DNA of 30,447 bases from Actinomycetes bacterium (GTDB taxonomy: Bacteria > Actinomycetota > Acidimicrobiia > Acidimicrobiales > Microtrichaceae): NCBI GenBank assembly GCA_023437745.1, contig JAEZFI010000228.1, forward strand, positions 1-30,447. The letters run 5' to 3'. The notes under the pieces are model-generated. The model did not search any database and was not told the DNA's origin. It saw only the letters and a list, made by a program, of their open reading frames with translations. The position numbers and the translations under genes were made by a program. Shown here in pieces: positions 22,149 through 29,654 of the stretch (positions are counted from its first letter, which is position 1; each line of letters begins with the position of its first letter).

Positions 22149-23381
22149 ATGCACGAGTGGTCCGACGAACACCTCATGATCCAGGGCGCGATGCGCGCCT
22201 TCATCCAGAAGGAGATCCGCCCGAACCTCGAGGAGCTCGAGCACGGCGACACGCCTCCCTACGAGATCCTCCGGAAGATGTACGCCGAGTTCGGCATCGC
22301 CGAGGCGAACCGCGCCACCTTCACGAAGCGGATCGAGCGCGAGAAGAAGATCGCGGCGGGCGAGCTGGACCCGGCGGACGCCGAACGGGTCGGCGGCGGC
22401 GCCGGGGGCGACGCGGCGTTCACCCTCATCCCCATCATCGAGCTCTGCCGGTACTGCCCGGGCATGGTCACGGCGATGGGCGTGTCCGTGGGGCTGACCG
22501 CCTCCGCGATCATGAGCAAGGGCACCATCGCGCAGAAGGAGCGGTGGGCGCTCGACCTGCTCACGCTCGACAAGGTCGGCGCCTGGGCGATCACCGAGCC
22601 CAACTCGGGCTCCGACGCGTTCGGCTCGATGCTGTCGACGGCGAAGCGGGACGGCGACGAGTACGTCCTGAACGGCTCGAAGACCTTCATCACCAACGGC
22701 CCCTACGCCGACACGATCGTCTTCATCTGCAAGCTCGACGAGGGCAACGACCCGAAGGACCGCAAGGTGCTGTCGTTCGTCCTCGACTCGGGGATGGAGG
22801 GGCTCGAGCAGTCCAAGCCGCTCCGCAAGATGGGCATGCACTCCTCCCCCACCGGCGAGCTGTTCCTGAACGACGTGCGCGTCGGGAAGGACCGGCTGAT
22901 CGGCGAGACCGAGGATCCCAAGGGCGGCCGCGAGGGGGCCAAGGCCACCTTCATGCAGGAGCGCTCCGGCGTGGCGGCGATGGCGCTCGGCATCATCGAG
23001 CAGTGCCTCGAGCTGTGCATCGACTACTCGAAGAACCGCGTGCAGTTCGGGCAGCCCATCGGCGAGTTCCAGCTGATCCAGCTGAAGCTGGCGAAGATGG
23101 AGGTGGCCCGCATGAACTGCCAGAACCTCGTCTTCCGCACCATCGAGCTGTCGAAGGCGGGCAAGAGCATGACGCTCGCCGAGGCGTCGGCCATGAAGCT
23201 GTACTCCGCGCAGGCTGCGACCGAGTGCGCCCTCGAGGCGGTGCAGCTCTTCGGCGGCAACGGCTACATGGCCGAGTTCCAGGTGGAGCAGCTGGCCCGT
23301 GACGCGAAGGTGCTGCAGATCTACGCCGGCACCGACGAGATCCAGACGAGCCAGATCGCCCGCAGCCTCCTGGCCGGGTAG
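22149..23381 (+). CDS. Acyl-CoA dehydrogenase with N-terminal insertion
   Basis: 410 residues from ATG at 22149. Motifs are AWAITEPNSGSDAFGSM (145-161), GSKTFITNGPYAD (176-188), NRVQFGQPIGEFQLIQ, and ending IYAGTDEIQTSQIARSLL (391-408). The medium-chain catalytic Glu position is Ala (YAGT); E271 in MQERSG is the likely base, as in isovaleryl-CoA-type enzymes. A charged, Gly-rich insertion (about 57-90, KRIEREKKIAAGELDPADAE then a Gly-rich run) lies in the N-terminal helical domain. It belongs to a different subgroup from the three dehydrogenases at 6641-10130 (no IGGGT). It probably works with the acyl-CoA ligase upstream in degrading one type of acyl-CoA. Confidence 0.92.
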   Translation: MHEWSDEHLMIQGAMRAFIQKEIRPNLEELEHGDTPPYEILRKMYAEFGIAEANRATFTKRIEREKKIAAGELDPADAERVGGGAGGDAAFTLIPIIELCRYCPGMVTAMGVSVGLTASAIMSKGTIAQKERWALDLLTLDKVGAWAITEPNSGSDAFGSMLSTAKRDGDEYVLNGSKTFITNGPYADTIVFICKLDEGNDPKDRKVLSFVLDSGMEGLEQSKPLRKMGMHSSPTGELFLNDVRVGKDRLIGETEDPKGGREGAKATFMQERSGVAAMALGIIEQCLELCIDYSKNRVQFGQPIGEFQLIQLKLAKMEVARMNCQNLVFRTIELSKAGKSMTLAEASAMKLYSAQAATECALEAVQLFGGNGYMAEFQVEQLARDAKVLQIYAGTDEIQTSQIARSLLAG

Positions 23382-23403
23382 CGCAGCTGACCCTCCTCCA
23401 CTC

Positions 23404-23453
23404 GTTCTGTCGCGTGGAGCGTGACGCCTGCGTCACGTCCTACGCGACAGAAC
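23404..23453. terminator. Intergenic hairpin after the acyl-CoA dehydrogenase (TTCTGT/ACAGAA family, copy C)
   Basis: Outer arms GTTCTGTCGCGT (23404-23415) and ACGCGACAGAAC (23442-23453) are perfect. Inner arms GTGACG (23421-23426) and CGTCAC (23431-23436) close a CCTG loop, with mostly wobble or mismatched pairs between. It lies 22 nt past the stop of the dehydrogenase gene. No U-tract follows. Confidence 0.55.
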
Positions 23454-23529
23454 CGCCGGGGTGGGACGGCTGAGGCGCTCACAGGCACGCAGCGCGAACT
23501 CGCCGACGTCGCGCCAGACTGGTGACCGC

Positions 23530-24729
23530 ATGGTCCCCTTCGCACAAGAGGAGAAGCGCTCCCGAGGGCTGCGCTTCCGCGTGGCGAGCGTGCCCGTCAC
23601 GATCCACTGGAGCTTCGCGATCCTCGTCGTGCTGTTCCTCCTCTCGGACCAGCGACCCTGGGAGTACGCGCTGAGCTTCGCGGGCGTCGTGCTGGTCTCG
23701 GTGCTGGTGCACGAGGGCGGCCACGCTGCGGCGTTCTCCGCCTTCGGCCGGCGCTCCTCGATCGTGATCTACGCCCTTGCCGGCCTGACGATCTCGCGGG
23801 ACGAGCGCCGGATGAACGACGGCCAGGCGATCATCGTGTCGCTCGCCGGGCCCTTCGCGGGCGCCGTCCTCGGACTGCTCGCCCTGTGGGGGCAGCGCAC
23901 CGGGATGGGCTCCAACCACGAGCTGACCGCCGTGGTGCTCAGCGACACCATCCTGGTCAGCCTCGGGTACGGCCTCCTGAACCTCATCCCCATGCTGCCG
24001 CTCGACGGTGGCCAGGTGATGCAGCGGATCGTCAACCGCTGGGACCCCGAGCGGGAGCACATCACGCCCTACGTCGTGTCGATCGTCGTCGCCGCCGGCG
24101 CCGCGATCGCCGTCTGGAAGCTCGACGTGCACGGCCCCGGTCTCCTCTACGGGCTGATCGCCGTGGCCGTCTCGATCAACCTCGCGATGATCGCGGAGGC
24201 CCGGCGCGAGCGGCAGTGGAAGCGGTCCAACGAGCAGATCGAGCACGGTTTCGCCCTGCTCCAGAGCCCCGACCCCAGCCCCGGCATCGCGGCGCTGCAG
24301 GGGTTCCTCACGAGTGAGCAGCGCAGCCCCCAGTTCGTCCGGGCCGCCATGCCGCTCGCCTGGGCGCTGGCGTGGCGCGACGCCCCCGGGGACATGCAGA
24401 AGGTCGAGTGGCTGGGCGGCACCCTGGCGGGGACCCACGACACGTCGCTCCTCATGGCCGTCGCCGCACGTCGAGCCGGCCGGGTGCCCGAGGCCATGGC
24501 GCTCATCGCCCGTGGCTTCGCCCTGGAGGCGACCGACCCCCCGCCCTGGTACCTCGATCGGGTGGCGCCGACGCACGAGGACGTCGCCCAGGCCGCGTCG
24601 TGGATCGACCAGATGGACCTCGGCGAGCGCCACCACGGGCTGACCCGCCTGATCGCCGCGCTCCAGCACGCGCAGCGCACCGCCGACGCGAACGCCGTCA
24701 GCGCCCTGATGCTCCGACCCGTCCACTGA
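23530..24729 (+). CDS. Site-2 protease-family (M50) membrane metalloprotease with C-terminal helical region
   Basis: 399 residues from ATG at 23530; a longer frame upstream lacks homology. The zinc motif HEGGH is at 61-65 in a membrane helix, and NLIPMLPLDGG (151-161) supplies the third ligand Asp in the NxxPxxPLDGG motif. About five membrane helices fill residues 23-220. Without PDZ or CBS domains it is like the minimal SpoIVFB/Rip-type proteases that cut membrane-bound regulators. The C-terminal 180 residues are soluble and alpha-helical, possibly TPR-like, and may bind substrate or an adaptor. No anti-sigma factor or sigma factor is adjacent, so the substrate is unknown. No ribosome-binding site is seen. 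Confidence 0.85.
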   Translation: MVPFAQEEKRSRGLRFRVASVPVTIHWSFAILVVLFLLSDQRPWEYALSFAGVVLVSVLVHEGGHAAAFSAFGRRSSIVIYALAGLTISRDERRMNDGQAIIVSLAGPFAGAVLGLLALWGQRTGMGSNHELTAVVLSDTILVSLGYGLLNLIPMLPLDGGQVMQRIVNRWDPEREHITPYVVSIVVAAGAAIAVWKLDVHGPGLLYGLIAVAVSINLAMIAEARRERQWKRSNEQIEHGFALLQSPDPSPGIAALQGFLTSEQRSPQFVRAAMPLAWALAWRDAPGDMQKVEWLGGTLAGTHDTSLLMAVAARRAGRVPEAMALIARGFALEATDPPPWYLDRVAPTHEDVAQAASWIDQMDLGERHHGLTRLIAALQHAQRTADANAVSALMLRPVH

Positions 24730-24730
24730 C

Positions 24731-24786
24731 CCCCGTTCTGTTCCAGCCAGAGCAGCACGGGCGCTGCTCTCCCTGGAACAGAACGG
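24731..24786. terminator. Hairpin between convergent genes (TTCTGT/ACAGAA family, copy B)
   Basis: Outer arms CCGTTCTGTTCCAG (24733-24746) and its complement (24773-24786), a 2x2 C/C internal loop, inner arms AGAGCAGC (24749-24756) and GCTGCTCT (24763-24770), loop ACGGGC. It lies between the converging M50 and hemolysin III genes. About 50 of 56 positions are identical to copy A at 8802-8857, 16 kb away. No U-tract on either side. Confidence 0.6.
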
Positions 24787-24789
24787 TCG

Positions 24790-25554
24790 CTACGGGAGGA
24801 CCAGCGCCACCAGGGTGAAGTGGAGGCCGCCGGCGACGATCGTCATCGCGTGCCACACCTCGTGGTAGCCGAAGATCTTCGGCAGCGGATCGGGCCGGCG
24901 CTTCCCGAGGACGACGGCACCCACCGTGTAGATCAGGCCCCCGCCGATCAGCAGCGAGAAGCGCACGACGTCCAGCTCCGACAGGAGCTTGGGCATCGTG
25001 AGCACCGCCGCCCAACCCATGACGATGTAGAGCCAGGACCCGGATCGGGCGTCGGTGAGGGTGACCCGGACCATCTTCACGATGATCCCGGCGAGCGCAG
25101 TGACCCAGGTGACGACCAGCATGGGGATGCCCCACAACCTGGGGAGCACCAACAGGCAGATGGGCGTGTACGTCCCCGCGATCAGCACGAAGATCATCGA
25201 GTGGTCGAGGCGCCGCATCCAGGTGACGGCTCGCTCGGAGCGGGCGAGGCGGTGGTACGAGGCGGAGGTCCCGAACAGCCCGGCGAGGCTGGCCCAGTAG
25301 ACGGCGACGGCGACGCGGGCACCCGTGGTGTCGGCCGCGGCCAGCAGGAACCAGCCGGCAGGGAGCGTCACGAAGAACGCGATGGCGTGCAGGCGCCCAC
25401 GCCACTGCGGTTTGGGCCCGTAGGCATCGAGGACCCGCTCCACGAGCGAGCGGTCGCCGTCCCCCGAGAGTGCGGACTGCCCGTGCACGCTCGACCCGGC
25501 CGTCGCCGCAGCCGTGGCCGTGACGGCCACCTCGCCCCCATCCGTCGCCCTCAT
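24790..25554 (-). CDS. Hemolysin III/AdipoR-like membrane protein
   Basis: 254 residues from ATG at 25554, chosen for the GGGAG 6 nt upstream; the frame continues upstream without homology. A low-complexity cytoplasmic N-terminus (1-40) precedes seven predicted membrane helices. Family signatures: KPQWRGRLHA (about 48-57), SASYHRL with the conserved Ser/His, RRLDHSMIFVLIAGTYTPI with the Asp/His, and HEVWHAMTIVAGGLHF near the end, giving the HxxxH-type metal ligands. The family is related to progestin/adiponectin receptors, which have a buried zinc and ceramidase-like chemistry; bacterial members were named for cytolysis but probably act on membrane lipids. It converges with the M50 gene. Confidence 0.88.
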   Translation of the reverse strand: MRATDGGEVAVTATAAATAGSSVHGQSALSGDGDRSLVERVLDAYGPKPQWRGRLHAIAFFVTLPAGWFLLAAADTTGARVAVAVYWASLAGLFGTSASYHRLARSERAVTWMRRLDHSMIFVLIAGTYTPICLLVLPRLWGIPMLVVTWVTALAGIIVKMVRVTLTDARSGSWLYIVMGWAAVLTMPKLLSELDVVRFSLLIGGGLIYTVGAVVLGKRRPDPLPKIFGYHEVWHAMTIVAGGLHFTLVALVLP

Positions 25555-25665
25555 CTGCGTCTCCCTCGAAGCGGTCGGCCGGGGTCGCTTCGCCCGCGTC
25601 CCCGATCGCCGTGCATTCGTTGGTACCACGCCGCGCCACATCCGGCGAGCAGAAATCTCACCGGC

Positions 25666-27831
25666 TCAGGAGCCGTACCGCAGCCAGGTCCCCTCGAGCC
25701 CGACCTGGCCCACCCCCGGCTTCGAGTAGTCGCACACGCCGTCGGGGAACACCTTCGACAGCCGCTCCACCTGCTCGTCGGTGAAGTCCACGCCGTCAGA
25801 GGAGTCGGGGTCGACCGGTCGGAGCGTGCACTTGATGACATCGTTCCGCCGCGGCGCGCCCGCCGCGGTCCGGGGATCGCCGTGGACCGGGTACTCCTCG
25901 GTGCACCGGTTCTCGGTGTCGTAGAGGTCGTCGGCTGCGTGGCGCTCGCCGTCGGAGGTGACGCAGTCGTCGGTGAGCCCCTTCGGCTTGGCATGTGCCA
26001 GCAGCTCCTGCCATTCGGCGTCCGTGTGGGGGTCGGCGCTGCCGGCCCGTTCGACCTCGATGGCGTCGAGCCAGCGGTCGAGGAGCCCGACCATCGCGGC
26101 GATCGGCAGCGACTCGGGCGACAGCAGCTCGGTGATGCCACGGCCCGGGCGGGTCCAGATCGGGTTGTTGACGGCCCGCTCGCCGTCCTTCGTCATGCGA
26201 TCGCGGACCGAGAACGCCCGGAAGCGGTCGTGGATGTCCATCGACAGGTCCGTGTAGGGGTTGGCCGTGATGATCGGCACCCGGAGCATCGCCCCGTCGC
26301 CACGCAGGACGCGGCCCTTGGCGTAGGACGCCTCGACGGCGTCCTCGGCTGCGGGCAGCCGCTCGGTCACGAGCTGCCCGTCGAGGTCGTAGGAGCCGAT
26401 GTGCTCGTTGAGGTCGAGGAACTGGTCGACGTCGATCGTCCCCGCCCGGAGCGCCTCGAGCCCGTACTGCACGCCCACGTTGTCGAGGGGTCGCTCCGCG
26501 AACCCCGTCTCGGGGTCGTGCGGGTACAGGTTCGCGTTGGAGTCCTGGAGCGTGCAGCGGGCTCCGTCGCGGCTGGTCGCCGGGTCGTAGGCGAGGTCCG
26601 GGGTGACGAGCGCGTTGCACCCCTTCTGCGGGTTGACGGCGTCGAGGAACGTGCGACCCCACATCTGGCAGAACATCAGGGAGCCATGGCCCTGGACGGC
26701 GAGGCGTTGCTCGTCGGTGAACGTCGAACCACCGGGGGTGCCCCAGTAGGACGCCAGCAGGCCGCAGTCGGTCACGCCCGCCGCGATGGTCACGGCGTCG
26801 GGGAAGGGCAGCGAGGGCTGGATGGCGTCGAGCAGCCCCGGGTAGTTCTGCGTGATCAGGTGGACCTGGATCGAGCCACCCGACCCGCCCACACCGATCG
26901 TGTGCACCGGGTAGCCGTAGGTCTCGATAAAGTGCTCCTTGACCATCAGCGTGGTCTCGGCCGACAGCACGTCGTTGCACGCCGTCTGGAACACGTTGAG
27001 GGTGGAGGTGACGTTGGCGTATCCCGCCGCCATCAGGTCACGGTTGATGGCGTGCCCCAGGAACGCACCCTGCTGGTAGCCGGTGCCGCAGCCGCCGCCG
27101 TACTCGTACACGAGGCGCCCGTTCCACCCCGAGTCGTCCCAGCTGCGGGGCGGCGCCGACGGATCCGGCTCGGGCTCCAGCACGGCGATCTCGTAGATGG
27201 ACCGGTTGATCACGCCCTTCTCGACGCGGACGATCAGGGGGACCTCCTCGCCATCCCGCTCGACCATCGCCACGTCGTCGGGGACGTCGGTGGGGTCGTC
27301 GAGCGGCAGCGGGTCGGCCTCGGGGTCGTCGGTGAAGTAGATCCACGACGTCGTGGTGGGCGCCGAGCAGTCGGCGTCGGTCGCGGGCCCGAGCCCCATC
27401 TGCTCGGTGGTGCAGATGAACGGTGTCTGGTGCGGACCCGAGAAGATCGGACCGGTCAGCGGGTGGTTCGTGATGGTGAGCCGGGCGACCGCCTCCCCGT
27501 CGCGCCGAGCGGTGAGCACGTTGTCGCCCTCGTCCAGGCCTTCGACCAGTGCGACGGTGCTGCCGGCGAGGCGGCCGTCGGCCTGCTCCGCGAAGGCGTC
27601 GGAGACGTCGGTGCCGTCGAGGTCGAACGTGGCCCCCGACGCGTCCCCGGTGACGAGGACCAGGGCGTCGCCCCCCGAGACCATGTCCGGGTGACCGGTG
27701 GCCACGTCGAGCGACAGCGCTGAGGGGGCGATCGACGTCGAGCTGTCGCTGGCCTTGCCGGATGGCGCGTCATCGGTGCAGCCCCCTGCCACCAGCGCGA
27801 CCACCAACAGCATCCATCGAGCTCTCCGCAT
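25666..27831 (-). CDS. Large DUF6351-type lipoprotein, alpha/beta-hydrolase-like
   Basis: 721 residues from ATG at 27831, with GGGGG 3 nt upstream and a lipoprotein signal (lipobox AGGC, Cys at 18). The general look and segments such as NGRLVYEYGGGCGTGYQQG (237-255) and GVGGSGGSIQVHLITQNYPG (313-332) match proteins I know as DUF6351. The GGSGG (315-319, Ser317) has the form of a nucleophile elbow, so an esterase or amidase fold is likely, but no experimental function is known to me. About a dozen cysteines suggest disulfides, fitting an extracytoplasmic location. An N-terminal all-beta region (about 30-125) may be an Ig-like domain. It is 28 nt downstream of the MBL gene on the same strand, and its ribosome-binding site is inside a hairpin. 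Confidence 0.8.
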   Translation of the reverse strand: MRRARWMLLVVALVAGGCTDDAPSGKASDSSTSIAPSALSLDVATGHPDMVSGGDALVLVTGDASGATFDLDGTDVSDAFAEQADGRLAGSTVALVEGLDEGDNVLTARRDGEAVARLTITNHPLTGPIFSGPHQTPFICTTEQMGLGPATDADCSAPTTTSWIYFTDDPEADPLPLDDPTDVPDDVAMVERDGEEVPLIVRVEKGVINRSIYEIAVLEPEPDPSAPPRSWDDSGWNGRLVYEYGGGCGTGYQQGAFLGHAINRDLMAAGYANVTSTLNVFQTACNDVLSAETTLMVKEHFIETYGYPVHTIGVGGSGGSIQVHLITQNYPGLLDAIQPSLPFPDAVTIAAGVTDCGLLASYWGTPGGSTFTDEQRLAVQGHGSLMFCQMWGRTFLDAVNPQKGCNALVTPDLAYDPATSRDGARCTLQDSNANLYPHDPETGFAERPLDNVGVQYGLEALRAGTIDVDQFLDLNEHIGSYDLDGQLVTERLPAAEDAVEASYAKGRVLRGDGAMLRVPIITANPYTDLSMDIHDRFRAFSVRDRMTKDGERAVNNPIWTRPGRGITELLSPESLPIAAMVGLLDRWLDAIEVERAGSADPHTDAEWQELLAHAKPKGLTDDCVTSDGERHAADDLYDTENRCTEEYPVHGDPRTAAGAPRRNDVIKCTLRPVDPDSSDGVDFTDEQVERLSKVFPDGVCDYSKPGVGQVGLEGTWLRYGS

Positions 27832-27835
27832 GTGC

Positions 27836-27856
27836 CCCCCGTTCTCGAACGAGGGG
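27836..27856 (-). promoter_or_regulatory. Hairpin that can hide the ribosome-binding site of the DUF6351 gene
   Basis: On the minus strand CCCC (27853-27856) and CGTTC (27847-27851) pair with GAACG (27840-27844) and GGGG (27836-27839), with one bulged T and a GA turn. The paired GGGG is part of the GGGGG ribosome-binding site of the 27831 start. The hairpin begins 3 nt past the MBL gene stop, so ribosomes finishing that gene could open it. Confidence 0.35.
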
Positions 27857-27859
27857 AGG

Positions 27860-28486
27860 TTACGGCGCGGCGCCGCGAACCTCCGCCTCGATGCCCTCAC
27901 GCTCGGCGCCGATGGTCGTCGAGTCGCCGTGGCCGGTGTGGACGACCGTCTCGTCCGGGAGTGCGAGCAGCCGCTGCGTGATCGAGCGGAGGATGGTCGG
28001 GTGGTCGCTGTAGCTGCGACCCGTGGCGCCGGGACCGCCGCAGAACAAGGTGTCCCCGCTGAACACCATCGCCCCGGCCTCGTCGTGGAGGCAGCAGCAG
28101 CCCGGCGAGTGCCCGGGCGTGTGGAGCGTATGGAGCCGGTGGCCCCCGACGTCGATGACGTCGCCGTCGGCGAGGCCGCGGTCGGGTGCCCGATCGGGGT
28201 AGACGACGTCCCACAGCATCCGGTCGTCGAGGTGCAGGTGGATCGGCGCGTCGGTCGCCTCGGCCAGCGCCGCGGCGGCGTTGATGTGGTCGTTGTGGCC
28301 GTGCGTGAGGAGGATGGCCCGCACGGCGCGCCCGTTGACCGCTGCCATGATCGGGCGGTGGTCGTGGGCTGCGTCGATCACGACGACCTCGCGGTCGTCA
28401 CCCACCAGCCAGATGTTGTTCGTGACCTCGTAGTCCGCTCCGTCGAGGCTGAAGATGCCGTCGGTCCGGACGAGCTCCAGGCTCAT
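27860..28486 (-). CDS. MBL-fold hydrolase coupled to mycothiol-dependent dehydrogenase
   Basis: 208 residues. Its ATG overlaps the stop of mscR (ATGA, 28483-28486). The metal motif is T61-HGHNDH (62-67), followed by HTPGHSPG, FSGDTLFCGGPGATGR and a late HTGHGDSTT, the layout of glyoxalase II-type thioester hydrolases. In mycobacteria an MBL protein follows the mycothiol-dependent formaldehyde dehydrogenase in the same way (Rv2260 after Rv2259). The expected role is hydrolysis of the S-formylmycothiol product to formate and mycothiol, or of a related mycothiol thioester. This is inferred from context and fold. Cytoplasmic. Confidence 0.88.
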   Translation of the reverse strand: MSLELVRTDGIFSLDGADYEVTNNIWLVGDDREVVVIDAAHDHRPIMAAVNGRAVRAILLTHGHNDHINAAAALAEATDAPIHLHLDDRMLWDVVYPDRAPDRGLADGDVIDVGGHRLHTLHTPGHSPGCCCLHDEAGAMVFSGDTLFCGGPGATGRSYSDHPTILRSITQRLLALPDETVVHTGHGDSTTIGAEREGIEAEVRGAAP

Positions 28487-29571
28487 CGGGGCATCTCCAC
28501 GACCGAGCGGAGCACCTCACCGCGCTCCATCTTCTCGAAGGCTGCTTCGACGTCGTCGATCCCGATCGTCTCGGACACGAAGCCGTCGAGGTCGAGGCGG
28601 CCCTGCAGATAGAGGTCGATCAGCATCGGGAAGTCGCGGGTGGGGAGGCAGTCGCCGTACCACGAGCTCTTCAGCGCACCGCCCCGACCGAACACCTCCT
28701 GGAACGGGAGCTCGAGCACCATCTCCGGTCGTGGCACACCGACCAGCACGACGGTGCCGGCCAGGTCCCTCGCCTCGAAGCACTGGCGGTACACGTCCGG
28801 GTGGCCGACGGCCTCGATGCACAGGTCGGCCCCGACGCCGCCGCAGAGCTCGCGGATGCGCTCGACCGGGTCCTCCTTCGACGAGTTGATCGTGTGGGTC
28901 GCGCCGAACCGACGAGCCAGCTCGAGCTTCCGGTCGTCGACGTCGACCGCAATGATCGGCGAGGCCCCCGCCAGGCGCGAGCCCTCGATGGCCGCGTCCC
29001 CGACGCCGCCGCACCCGATGACGGCCACGCTGGCGCCGCGCCCGACGTTGCCGGTGTTGATCGCCGCGCCGATGCCGGCCATCACACCGCAGCCCAGCAG
29101 CCCGGCGACCTGCGGCGACGCGGCCGGGTCGACCTTCGTGCACTGGCCGGCGGCGACCAGCGTCTTGTCGGCGAAGGCGCCGATGCCGAGCGCCGGGCTC
29201 AGCTCGGTCCCGTCGGCCAGCGTCATCTTCTGCGTCGCGTTGTGGGTCGCGAAGCAGTACCACGGTTTGCCGCGACGGCAGGCCCGGCACTCGCCGCACA
29301 CCGCCCGCCAGTTCAGGACGACGAAGTCGCCGGGTGCGACCTCGGTGACGCCGTCGCCGACGGCCTCGACGACGCCGGCCGCCTCGTGGCCCAGCAGGAA
29401 CGGGAAGTCGTCGGAGATGCCGCCCTCCCGGTAGTGGAGGTCGGTGTGGCAGACGCCGCAGGCCTGCACGGCGACGAGCGCCTCGCCGGGGCCCGGGTCG
29501 GGGACGAGGATCGTCTCGAGCGAGACGGGCTCCCCGACGGCCTTCGCGACGACACCTCGGACCTCGTGCAT
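28483..29571 (-). CDS. mscR: S-(hydroxymethyl)mycothiol dehydrogenase / S-nitrosomycothiol reductase
   Basis: 362 residues; ATG at 29571 has GGAGGA upstream at 6-8 nt. A class III-like zinc alcohol dehydrogenase: catalytic zinc region CGVCHTDLHYREGG (38-51) with C41, GHEAAG (61-66), structural zinc Cys at 92, 95, 98 and 106, and the NAD-binding VIGCGGVGDAA (about 195). Segments such as NWRAVCGECRACRRGKPWYC and NATQKMTLADGTELSPALG are diagnostic for the mycothiol-dependent enzyme (MscR/AdhE2). It oxidises the adduct of formaldehyde and mycothiol to S-formylmycothiol with NAD+, and can reduce S-nitrosomycothiol. With the coupled MBL gene it forms a formaldehyde/NO detoxification operon, and it shows the organism makes or uses mycothiol. 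Confidence 0.93.
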   Translation of the reverse strand: MHEVRGVVAKAVGEPVSLETILVPDPGPGEALVAVQACGVCHTDLHYREGGISDDFPFLLGHEAAGVVEAVGDGVTEVAPGDFVVLNWRAVCGECRACRRGKPWYCFATHNATQKMTLADGTELSPALGIGAFADKTLVAAGQCTKVDPAASPQVAGLLGCGVMAGIGAAINTGNVGRGASVAVIGCGGVGDAAIEGSRLAGASPIIAVDVDDRKLELARRFGATHTINSSKEDPVERIRELCGGVGADLCIEAVGHPDVYRQCFEARDLAGTVVLVGVPRPEMVLELPFQEVFGRGGALKSSWYGDCLPTRDFPMLIDLYLQGRLDLDGFVSETIGIDDVEAAFEKMERGEVLRSVVEMPR

Positions 29572-29654
29572 GTCAGCTCCTCCCGACGGACGGCCGACAT
29601 CATGGCCCACCGGCACCGGCCCGGGACGGCCGGCGGGTGCGCCCCGAACGAGGG

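Noticed and set aside
18825..23381. A single plus-strand open frame of about 1,500 codons
   Set aside because: Only its last 410 codons are a real protein (from 22149). The rest is Arg/Gly/Ala-rich mirror translation across the kinase fusion, the binding protein, the PAP2 gene and the ligase, which have clear homologies in other frames.
24820..27723. A 967-codon plus-strand open frame opposite the hemolysin III and DUF6351 genes
   Set aside because: It has no recognisable domain, and its Val/Gly/Arg/His-rich composition is what GC-rich antisense frames give. The minus-strand genes have signal peptides, motifs and ribosome-binding sites.
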